Assembly (NCBI GenBank): GCA_017745135.1
Contig: JAGIAB010000121.1
Location: 1-5,684, forward strand
DNA from: Flavisolibacter sp.
Lineage (GTDB): Bacteria; Bacteroidota; Bacteroidia; Chitinophagales; Chitinophagaceae
Reading direction: 5' to 3'
DNA length: 5,684 bases
The translations under genes were made by a program, and so were the position numbers. This document shows, one piece after another, positions 1-5,373 of the stretch. Numbering within the stretch: the first letter of the stretch is position 1; every line of letters begins with the position of its first letter. A model generated the notes under the pieces. The model was given only the letters and a program-made list of their open reading frames with translations. It was not told where the DNA came from and did not search any database.

Positions 1-699
1 CAGATGAGAAGTTAATTCCAATGCTGTTTGCCAATCGATCTGCTTTCTCTGGATGAGGTTAAATCGTTTAGCTACTCTTGCCACATGAACATCAATAGGG
101 CAAATGAGTTGAGAAGGAGAAATAGCATTCCATATTCCAAAATCAACACCATAATTATCCTTTCTGACCATCCAGCGTAAAAACATGTTTAATCGTTTGC
201 AGGTAGAATTTCGTTTTGGAGTAGCAATATGTTTTCTCGTCCGCACCGGAGCATCCTCTAAAGAGAAAAAATAATCATGGAAGCCGATCAACGCCTTTTC
301 AATTGTTTCATCGCCTTTATCCATCCACTTTGAAAATGCCGTTTCCAGTGTTTTCGAATTCTGGTAGTGATGTTTTAAAAACAAAATGAAATACAAAAGG
401 TCGGTAACATTAAAGGTGCGGTGCTTAAACTCCAGTAATTGCTTCAGGTCTTTTTCGCTATGATGAATAATAAAATCATGCGGTGCATTATCCATTAATT
501 TCATCAGCTCCTTTGATTTATTAATGATAATGGTACGATTGCCCCAGGCAAAAATGGAAGCAAAAAATCCTGCAATCTCAATGTCCTCCTTTTTGGTAAA
601 CGAGTGAGGAATACAAATGGGATCGTATTCAATAAAAGAAGGTTGATTATACTCATCAACCTTCCTATTTAAGAATTCCTTAAGTTTCTTCCCTTCCAT
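1..699 (-). CDS. DUF2400 / TIGR02757 family protein, 3' end cut by window edge
   Basis: The reading frame runs without a stop from an ATG at 699-697 to the left edge, giving 233 residues (begins MEGKKLKEFL). The family is usually about 250-260 residues long, so only a short C-terminal tail is missing. Recognisable family blocks are an N-terminal DP-CIPHSF segment (26-34), EIAGFFASIFAWGNR (41-55), KHRTFN (92-97), a basic TPKRNSTCKRLNMFLRWMVRK stretch (160-180), VDFGIW (185-190) and PIDVHVARVAKRF (201-213). The last block resembles the Asp-His region of HhH-GPD DNA glycosylases such as endonuclease III, which hints at a nucleic-acid role; that part is inference and the biochemical function is unknown. 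There is no signal peptide, so it is probably cytoplasmic. The start overlaps the stop of the metB-like gene (TAATG), which supports this start and suggests cotranscription and translational coupling. Family call is confident; function is not. Confidence 0.88.
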   Translation of the reverse strand, partial: MEGKKLKEFLNRKVDEYNQPSFIEYDPICIPHSFTKKEDIEIAGFFASIFAWGNRTIIINKSKELMKLMDNAPHDFIIHHSEKDLKQLLEFKHRTFNVTDLLYFILFLKHHYQNSKTLETAFSKWMDKGDETIEKALIGFHDYFFSLEDAPVRTRKHIATPKRNSTCKRLNMFLRWMVRKDNYGVDFGIWNAISPSQLICPIDVHVARVAKRFNLIQRKQIDWQTALELTSHL

Positions 700-1844
700 T
701 AACCTATCGCCTGGTTCAAATCATCAATCAAATCTTCAACATCCTCAATACCTACACTCAGGCGGATCAATGAATCGGTTAACCCATTCTTAATTCTTTC
801 TTCTCTCGGAATAGAAGCATGCGTCATGGTTGCGGGATGATTGATCAAAGACTCTACTCCGCCCAGGCTTTCTGCCAATGCAAACAATTTGGTTGAAGAT
901 AAAACCCGCTTCGCCTCATCCACACTATCATTCTTTAGTGTAAAACTCATCATACCACCAAATCCACGCATTTGTTTTTTAGCAATTTCATAACCGGGAT
1001 GGTCTTCAAATCCACACCAATATACTTTTTCAACTTTTGGATGCTTGCGTAAAAACCGGGCGATCTTCTCTCCATTCTCACAATGCCTTTGCATGCGAAC
1101 ATGCAAGGTTTTAATTCCCCGGAGCACCAAAAAACAATCCATTGGTCCGGGCACGGCACCGCAGGATTTTTGAATGAAATACAATTGCTCTTTCAATTGA
1201 TCATCATTCATCATCAAACAACCCTGAATAACATCGCTATGCCCCCCCAGGTACTTGGTTACAGAATGCATTACAATATCGGCACCTAAATCCAAAGGGT
1301 TTTGCAAATAAGGTGTAGCGAATGTATTGTCCACACATAGCAAAAGCTTATGCTCTTTAGCGATGGCAGAAAGCGCAGCAATGTCTGTAATGTTCATTAA
1401 AGGATTGGTTGGCGTTTCTGTCCAGATGAGTTTTGTTTTATCATTAATGTATTGCCTGATGTTATCAGCATCCTGCATGTTGACATAATGGAAATTTATT
1501 CCGAACCGTGAAAACACCTTTGTAAATAACCTGTAAGTGCCTCCATACATATCTGCCGCCGCAATCACCTCATCACCCGGTTGCAATAATTTAATAACGG
1601 CATCTGTTGCGGCTACACCACTGCTGAATGCTAAACCGTACTTTCCATTTTCAATAGCGGCAAAAGCTGCTTCCAATGCCGTTCTTGTAGGGTTCTGGCT
1701 TCTTGCGTATTCATATCCTTTATGTTTTGCAGGAGCTTCCTGTACAAAGGTTGAGGTTTGATAAATCGGCGTCATGATCGCTCCTGTTGATGGATCGGGC
1801 TCTACTCCGGCATGAATGAATTTTGTTCCAATCTTCATACTCAT
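699..1844 (-). CDS. metB: Cystathionine gamma-synthase/lyase-type PLP enzyme (metB-like)
   Basis: This is a Cys/Met-metabolism PLP-dependent transferase of 381 residues, the usual length. Counting from the ATG at 1844, the PLP-phosphate-binding YEYAR (Tyr46, Arg48), MYGGTYR (Tyr100), the pyridine-binding Asp172 in VDNTFATPYLQ, and the Schiff-base Lys197 in HSVTKYLGGHSDV are all present. So are GAVPGPMD, SLGGVESLINHP (Glu331) and the substrate-carboxylate Arg361 in LIRLSVGIED. These positions line up almost residue for residue with Escherichia coli MetB. The reaction would be O-acyl-homoserine plus cysteine to cystathionine, or cystathionine cleavage; the two activities cannot be separated reliably from sequence. 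It is a cytoplasmic homotetramer in characterised relatives. The frame stays open to an ATG at 1898, but that extra stretch is encoded by a non-coding repeat and is absent from relatives, so 1844 (or the ATG at 1838, two codons later) is preferred; it is preceded by an A-rich run. It is followed by the DUF2400 gene with a one-base overlap. Confidence 0.93.
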   Translation of the reverse strand: MSMKIGTKFIHAGVEPDPSTGAIMTPIYQTSTFVQEAPAKHKGYEYARSQNPTRTALEAAFAAIENGKYGLAFSSGVAATDAVIKLLQPGDEVIAAADMYGGTYRLFTKVFSRFGINFHYVNMQDADNIRQYINDKTKLIWTETPTNPLMNITDIAALSAIAKEHKLLLCVDNTFATPYLQNPLDLGADIVMHSVTKYLGGHSDVIQGCLMMNDDQLKEQLYFIQKSCGAVPGPMDCFLVLRGIKTLHVRMQRHCENGEKIARFLRKHPKVEKVYWCGFEDHPGYEIAKKQMRGFGGMMSFTLKNDSVDEAKRVLSSTKLFALAESLGGVESLINHPATMTHASIPREERIKNGLTDSLIRLSVGIEDVEDLIDDLNQAIG

Positions 1845-1881
1845 TTTTTTTAGGCCACAAAGATGATGAAAACTCGAACGC

Positions 1882-1909
1882 GAATCGTCAATCGTCAATC
1901 GTGAATGAA
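1882..1909. repeat. Heptad repeat array, left arm
   Basis: Four consecutive 7-bp units read gaatcgt, caatcgt, caatcgt and gaatgaa on the plus strand. The array lies about 40 bp upstream of the preferred metB-like start. Bases 1888-1906 are the reverse complement of 2105-2123 with 18 of 19 matches, so this array and the one near 2100 form a long-range inverted repeat. Similar short arrays of this motif are, to my recollection, common between genes in Bacteroidota; I cannot verify that here. Confidence 0.8.
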
Positions 1910-1927
1910 AGAGCTCAGTTTCGTAAT

Positions 1928-1960
1928 CAAACGTTCTTAATCCGAAGCCGGCTGTTGCAA
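1928..1960 (-). promoter_or_regulatory. Candidate Bacteroidota-type promoter for the metB-like gene
   Basis: Read on the minus strand, a TTG (1960-1958) is followed after 22 bases by AACGTTTG (1935-1928), which matches the Bacteroidota -7 consensus TAnnTTTG at all but the first base. Spacing is within the 17-23 range usually described for this sigma factor. It would give a leader of about 80 bases containing the left heptad array. This is a weak match in AT-rich DNA, so confidence is low. Confidence 0.25.
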
Positions 1961-2096
1961 CTCTTATTACTTAACAATTGTTGAATAGACAGAGACTTTT
2001 CCGATTTGTTACAACCGTTCTTACACGGCGAATCATCATGACTATCGAATACAACCTTCTCCATATTGACATTGAACACAAATTCAATGGTTCTTC

Positions 2097-2124
2097 CATT
2101 CACAATTCACGATTGACGATTCAC
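2097..2124. repeat. Heptad repeat array, right arm (inverted relative to the left arm)
   Basis: Four 7-bp units read cattcac, aattcac, gattgac and gattcac on the plus strand. The central part, 2105-2123, pairs with 1888-1906 in the left array (one mismatch in 19). The two arrays bracket about 190 bp of unrecognised sequence. I found no transposase and no clear target-site duplication next to them. Confidence 0.8.
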
Positions 2125-2144
2125 CTCCATACCGCTTTTACAGA

Positions 2145-2282
2145 TTAACATCTGCTTAGTTTCAAAGCGATGAAATTGGCATAGGAGTTCAAATCAATTT
2201 TCATCCGTTCATCATCAAATTCTTCCAGTGTGTTTCCATTTATTGTTCTTAAACCTATTGTATTAATAAGTTTTGCTTTCAT
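2145..2282 (-). CDS. Possible small protein, 45 residues, unrecognised
   Basis: An ATG at 2282-2280 opens a 45-codon frame ending in TAA at 2147-2145. The product begins MKAKLINTIGLRTING, continues with an acidic EEFDDERMKID segment (about 19-29) and ends with a hydrophobic-amphipathic LNSYANFIALKLSRC tail. There is no signal peptide or membrane span and I do not recognise a family. Codon use looks like that of neighbouring genes, and the amino-acid make-up is more protein-like than a typical chance ORF, but the length is within what chance allows. It could also be the remnant of a longer decayed gene. It is divergent from the PepSY-like gene, with its start about 100 bases from that start. 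Confidence 0.25.
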   Translation of the reverse strand: MKAKLINTIGLRTINGNTLEEFDDERMKIDLNSYANFIALKLSRC

Positions 2283-2305
2283 TAACACCAATAGTGGATT
2301 TCCAA

Positions 2306-2336
2306 TTGAACCTGTAACAAAACACGAATAGCTTCG
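2306..2336 (+). promoter_or_regulatory. Candidate Bacteroidota-type promoter for the PepSY-like gene
   Basis: A TTG at 2306-2308 is followed after 20 bases by TAGCTTCG at 2329-2336, which matches TAnnTTTG at all but one defined position. Spacing is typical for the Bacteroidota primary sigma factor. Transcription would start near 2341, leaving a leader of roughly 40 bases that is A/T-rich, as expected for this phylum. Seen by eye only. Confidence 0.35.
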
Positions 2337-2383
2337 TCATATTAATGATCGAAAATTTATTACGAAACATAAAAACCACAACC

Positions 2384-2815
2384 ATGAAAAAGATTTTGTT
2401 AGCAGCGATTGTTTTTGCATCCAGTTTTACGGCGATGGCCGACGATCCCAGCCAAAGAGTTTTAGACGCTTTTAATAAAACATTCCCAAATGTTAAAGAA
2501 GTGGCCTGGACAGAAAATGAACAGTCATTTGAAGTGAAGTTCAAACAGAATGAAATTCTTGCTAAAGTAACGTACGACAAGGAAGGTAATATTCTTAAGA
2601 CCCTGCGTTATTATTACGAGCAAAATCTGCCCCTGCTTATTTTTTCAAAAGTGAAAACCAAATTCGCCGATAAAAAAATATTTGGGGTTACAGAAGAATC
2701 TTCAGAAGGAGGAACTTTTTATCATATCGTTTTGGAAGATGAAAAACACTGGATCAACATTACTGCCGACAGTTTCGGTGGGATAAAAGTGGACAAGAAA
2801 TTCAACAAGGCTTAA
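2384..2815 (+). CDS. Secreted PepSY-like (beta-lactamase-inhibitor-like fold) protein
   Basis: The product is 143 residues. Residues 1-19 (MKKILLAAIVFASSFTAMA) form a clear Sec signal peptide with an AMA cleavage site before Asp-Asp, so the mature protein of about 124 residues should be periplasmic or exported. The mature part has the pattern of Bacteroidota PepSY-like proteins (DUF2874 type): a VLDAFNKTFPNVKEVAWT helix-turn start, alternating strands around EVKFKQNEILAKVTYDKEGNIL, the RYYYEQNLP motif, and a second half ending in IVLEDEKHWINITADSFGGI. Function of the family is unknown; no catalytic residues can be pointed to. A longer frame starts at 2345, but the ATG at 2384 puts the signal peptide at the N-terminus and is chosen. 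Its stop overlaps the stop of the convergent asparagine synthase gene, and a terminator-like hairpin lies 45 bases downstream. Confidence 0.88.
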   Translation: MKKILLAAIVFASSFTAMADDPSQRVLDAFNKTFPNVKEVAWTENEQSFEVKFKQNEILAKVTYDKEGNILKTLRYYYEQNLPLLIFSKVKTKFADKKIFGVTEESSEGGTFYHIVLEDEKHWINITADSFGGIKVDKKFNKA

Positions 2816-4656
2816 TGAAATAAATAAGAAGCCGACCAGTACTTCCAATCCCAACTATCAGCCGCATATGCACTATGCGGCTTTATTTTCTTATTCAATA
2901 CCGAAGGGCTCAAAATTTTTTGCTCCACTAATTTTTGTTTGCTGCTGTTAATAGCATCCTGTACAATTTTATTATCCATCCACATTTTCTGTGGTGGCTC
3001 AAACCCGATCTTATCTTTTCTCCAAACAATTTCTTCAGGCAACCTGCTTTCAACTGATTTCCGTAATAACCATTTTGTCCAGCCATTATGAATTTTAAAT
3101 TCGGGAGGAAGTGAAAACAAAAACTCCACCAGCGAATGGTCAAGGAAAGGAAGCCGCACTTCAATAGCATGCGCCATGCTATTTCTATCCGCAAATCTCA
3201 AAAGCTCTTCTAGGCCATTGACAAATGTGTTGTAATAAAGTGCACCATTTAAGTCAAAGTTTGACGGAGTGGCGTAGTAAAATTCTTGTTTGTTTGAAAA
3301 TGCAAATTCTCTGTCAAGGTTTGGATGGCTAAACGCTTTTTTGGATTTACGGGTTTGCAAAATCCCTGCAGCAAATTCAGGAAACAGTGCAGCTATTTTA
3401 TTTTTGATTCCGAAAGTTTCAGCAACCCCTACATGCTTTGCCTGTCTTAATTCTCCGCTCTTCTTTAATTCTTTATTTCGATACAACTCCCGCCAATACC
3501 ATTTATAATATTTATGATAGCCTGCGAGCACCTCATCTGCACCTTGTCCATCCAATAAAACGGTAACACCTTTTTGTTTGGCCAATTGAAAAACTTTGTA
3601 CTGAGCCAGCGAACTTGCAGAAGTGATCGGTTCTTCCTGGTGATGCATGACTTCATCCATTAACTTTACAGTATCAGTTGCGTTGATGCTAATTACATAC
3701 TGCTCCAATCCAAATTTATTTGCGATCACTTGTGCATATTTTAATTCATCTTTTTCAAATCCATCAAATGAAGCAGTAAAGCATTTATGAGAGTAGTGAT
3801 CCGATACTTGCTGATCGCAAAAAGCAACTATGGATGAACTATCCAATCCGCCACTTAAACTTGTTCCAATACTGACATCACTTCTTAGTCTTCTTTTTAT
3901 TGACGCGGAAAATAAACTTTGGAATTGTTCAATGGCCTCTTGTTCGCTAATTGCCTTTACTTCCGGGAAAACCTGCCAGTATTTTTCGATTTGAAGTTGA
4001 TGATCAGTAAGAGAATAAACCAAAAAGGAAGCGGCGGGCAACTTATGAACGTTTCGAAAAAAAGTTTCCTGTGGGTCGGAAGGATTTGAGGTATAGCCGA
4101 TCGTGAGAAAATTATAAAGCATGGCAGGGTTTACTTCCTTGCTCACGCCCATGCTCCATAATGATTTCATTTCTGATGCAAACACCAATTGTTTTTCATC
4201 ATAAAAAAAGAAAAAAGGTTTTTCGCCAAAACGGTCTCTCGCCGCAAACATTTTTTTTTCTTTTTCATCCCAGATGGCAAAAGCAAACATCCCATCAAAA
4301 TGTTGAAGACAAGCCGTTCCCCATACGTCATAAGCAGCAACAATAACTTCGGTATCGGAGTATGAACGAAATTGATATCCTTTTCTTAAAAGCTGTTCCC
4401 TGATTTCGATATAATTGTACAACTCGCCATTATGAATGATGCAGTACCTGTCTAAATATTGCATTGGTTGCGCAGCTTCCTTGCCGAGGTCAATAATGCT
4501 TAGTCGCAAATGACCGAATGCGATTGTTCTTTCGTTATTGATCCAAACACCTTCAGCTTCAGGGCCGCGGTGATGCAAGCAATTGGTTGCCTGCAAAATT
4601 CTTTCTTTGTATACAAGTTGAGAGTCTTTGCTTATAATACCTGCAATGCCGCACAT
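2812..4656 (-). CDS. asnB: Asparagine synthase (glutamine-hydrolysing)
   Basis: The 614-residue protein uses glutamine and ATP to amidate aspartate, or a related carboxylate. The N-terminal class II glutaminase domain (about 2-210) starts MCGIAG, with Cys2 as nucleophile after Met removal, and carries RLSIID (51-56), HNGELYN (75-81), SDTEV (100-104) and RDRFGEKP (140-147). The synthetase domain (about 240-600) has the ATP-pyrophosphatase loop SLSGGLDSSS (266-275), DGQGADEVLAGY (369-380), DRNSMAHAIEVRLPFLD (490-506) and WRKDKIGFEPP (545-555). All expected catalytic motifs are present. It is longer than E. coli AsnB (554) and nearer in size to the homologues often found in polysaccharide gene clusters, so the acceptor might not be free aspartate. 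No sugar genes are seen nearby. It lies five bases after the DUF2911 gene, probably in one operon. Homopolymer runs occur at 4203-4216 and 4251-4265, and the 3' end contains a terminator hairpin for the opposite strand. Confidence 0.94.
   Translation of the reverse strand: MCGIAGIISKDSQLVYKERILQATNCLHHRGPEAEGVWINNERTIAFGHLRLSIIDLGKEAAQPMQYLDRYCIIHNGELYNYIEIREQLLRKGYQFRSYSDTEVIVAAYDVWGTACLQHFDGMFAFAIWDEKEKKMFAARDRFGEKPFFFFYDEKQLVFASEMKSLWSMGVSKEVNPAMLYNFLTIGYTSNPSDPQETFFRNVHKLPAASFLVYSLTDHQLQIEKYWQVFPEVKAISEQEAIEQFQSLFSASIKRRLRSDVSIGTSLSGGLDSSSIVAFCDQQVSDHYSHKCFTASFDGFEKDELKYAQVIANKFGLEQYVISINATDTVKLMDEVMHHQEEPITSASSLAQYKVFQLAKQKGVTVLLDGQGADEVLAGYHKYYKWYWRELYRNKELKKSGELRQAKHVGVAETFGIKNKIAALFPEFAAGILQTRKSKKAFSHPNLDREFAFSNKQEFYYATPSNFDLNGALYYNTFVNGLEELLRFADRNSMAHAIEVRLPFLDHSLVEFLFSLPPEFKIHNGWTKWLLRKSVESRLPEEIVWRKDKIGFEPPQKMWMDNKIVQDAINSSKQKLVEQKILSPSVLNKKIKPHSAYAADSWDWKYWSASYLFH
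2860..2889 (+). terminator. Rho-independent terminator for the PepSY-like gene, inside asnB
   Basis: The arms agccgcata (2860-2868) and tatgcggct (2874-2882) are perfectly complementary over 9 bp, with a 5-base loop, and are followed on the plus strand by ttatttt (2883-2889). This is the form of an intrinsic terminator reading in the plus direction, 45 bases past the stop of the PepSY-like gene. The same bases encode residues 592-599 (KPHSAYAA) of the minus-strand asparagine synthase. The minus strand lacks a T-tract after the hairpin, so it should not stop asnB transcription. Confidence 0.72.
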
Positions 4657-4661
4657 TATTG

Positions 4662-5303
4662 TTATTTATATTGAATAGGCAACCGGGCTTCCACATTATC
4701 CCAGGTCATAAAAAGGTCTGCACCTGTTTCAGTGGGTTGAAACATCATTGTAAAATATTCCACCGACTGATTTTTGATTTGAGCCGGTATAGTGAAGCGA
4801 TACAAATCTTTTGACGGATCGAGATTCAATCCCCAACTAAATAAATTGCTGTTGAAAACAATTGTCCAGTGATCAACTTCAGGAATACAATATAAAATGT
4901 ACCTCCCTTTAGGAACTGTTTTCTCTTGTATAGTTATAGGCCTGAACAATTCTATTTCTGTTGCTTCATTAGCTCCTAACCTCCACCGCTCACCGTATTT
5001 AACAAGGTTTCCAAAAATTTTCCGATTTTGCTTATGAGGTCTGCTGTAAATCACCCTTGCCACAGGCAAAGATTTTTTAACCGTGAGCTTTGGATAATCA
5101 ACGGGAAGCCATGCCATATCCATTGGAGACACATCAACCGCAACGTAAGGATTTGCCATTTCGCCACTGATGATGGCAGAATCCCTGGGTAATATCCTTA
5201 GTCTTTGGTTGGGTGATGAAGACGTAGAAGAAGTTGTATTGGTATTGGTATCATTACAAGCTATAATTCCGGCCAAAAGAATGAATCCAATCAGGTATTT
5301 CAT
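4662..5303 (-). CDS. DUF2911 family lipoprotein
   Basis: The product is 213 residues from the ATG at 5303. The N-terminus MKYLIGFILLAGIIAC is a lipoprotein signal with Cys16 as the lipidated residue, followed by an Asn/Thr/Ser-rich linker (17-33), so it should be anchored in the envelope. The DUF2911 domain covers about 70-213: IYSRPHKQNRKIFG (85-98), WRLGANEATEI (107-117), PKGRYILYCIP (131-141), WTIVFN (146-151), SWG (156-158) and a final TWDNV-LPI strand (200-210). The family is widespread in Bacteroidota and has no known function. The frame is open to an ATG at 5375, but that start would bury the lipoprotein signal and overlap the divergent regulator, so it is rejected. It is followed five bases later by asnB, indicating an operon in which this gene comes first. 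Confidence 0.9.
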   Translation of the reverse strand: MKYLIGFILLAGIIACNDTNTNTTSSTSSSPNQRLRILPRDSAIISGEMANPYVAVDVSPMDMAWLPVDYPKLTVKKSLPVARVIYSRPHKQNRKIFGNLVKYGERWRLGANEATEIELFRPITIQEKTVPKGRYILYCIPEVDHWTIVFNSNLFSWGLNLDPSKDLYRFTIPAQIKNQSVEYFTMMFQPTETGADLFMTWDNVEARLPIQYK

Positions 5304-5353
5304 GCTGAAAAAATACAGCTTTTCGTGTAGGCCGCCAAAGAGAGGCGTTTGAG

Positions 5354-5361
5354 TACATTTG
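5354..5361 (+). promoter_or_regulatory. Candidate -7 element for the Crp/Fnr gene
   Basis: tacatttg matches TAnnTTTG exactly and lies 12 bases before the ATG at 5374, which implies a very short leader. I find no TTG at the expected upstream distance, so only half of the promoter is supported. The opposite strand has tctctttg (5343-5336), one mismatch from the same element, which might serve the DUF2911-asnB operon. Confidence 0.3.
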
Positions 5362-5373
5362 ACAGGTAATTTC

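Larger units (their letters stand above)
1845..2383. other. Long intergenic region between divergent metB-like and PepSY-like genes
   Basis: About 540 bases separate the two divergent genes. The gap contains two 7-bp repeat arrays in inverted orientation, a possible 45-codon minus-strand ORF (2145-2282), candidate promoters on both strands, and a perfect 10-bp palindrome aacaattgtt at 1973-1982 (imperfectly extended by flanking TT/AA), which might be an operator. Another 8-bp palindrome gttgcaac lies at 1954-1961. I looked for a SAM riboswitch upstream of the metB-like gene and for tRNA-like or other structured RNA and recognised none. Short ORFs exist on both strands, but most are no better than chance. 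Confidence 0.6.

Noticed and set aside
1845..1898. N-terminal extension of the metB-like protein starting at 1898
   Set aside because: The extra 18 codons are encoded by the heptad repeat and its flank, are absent from the normal N-terminus of the family, and motif numbering fits E. coli MetB when the start is at 1844.
1845..2140. SAM riboswitch upstream of the metB-like gene
   Set aside because: I searched the minus-strand leader for the conserved SAM-I core and other familiar aptamer patterns and saw none.
2038..2148. Plus-strand ORF of 36 codons
   Set aside because: It runs through the right heptad array, is short, and overlaps other open frames on the opposite strand, so chance explains it.
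2345..2383. Upstream start for the PepSY-like protein at 2345
   Set aside because: It adds 13 residues before a canonical MKK signal peptide, and would place the start within a few bases of the expected transcription start.
2263..2580. Minus-strand ORF of 105 codons
   Set aside because: It lies antisense to the well-supported PepSY-like gene for most of its length and resembles no family.
2676..2720. Possible terminator for asnB on the minus strand (T-run near 2675 with gaagaatcttc palindrome)
   Set aside because: The palindrome leaves no usable loop, and the distance between it and the T-run does not fit an intrinsic terminator.
5359..5364. ttgaca resembling an E. coli -35 box
   Set aside because: It is only about 10 bases from the regulator's start codon and this phylum uses a different promoter type.
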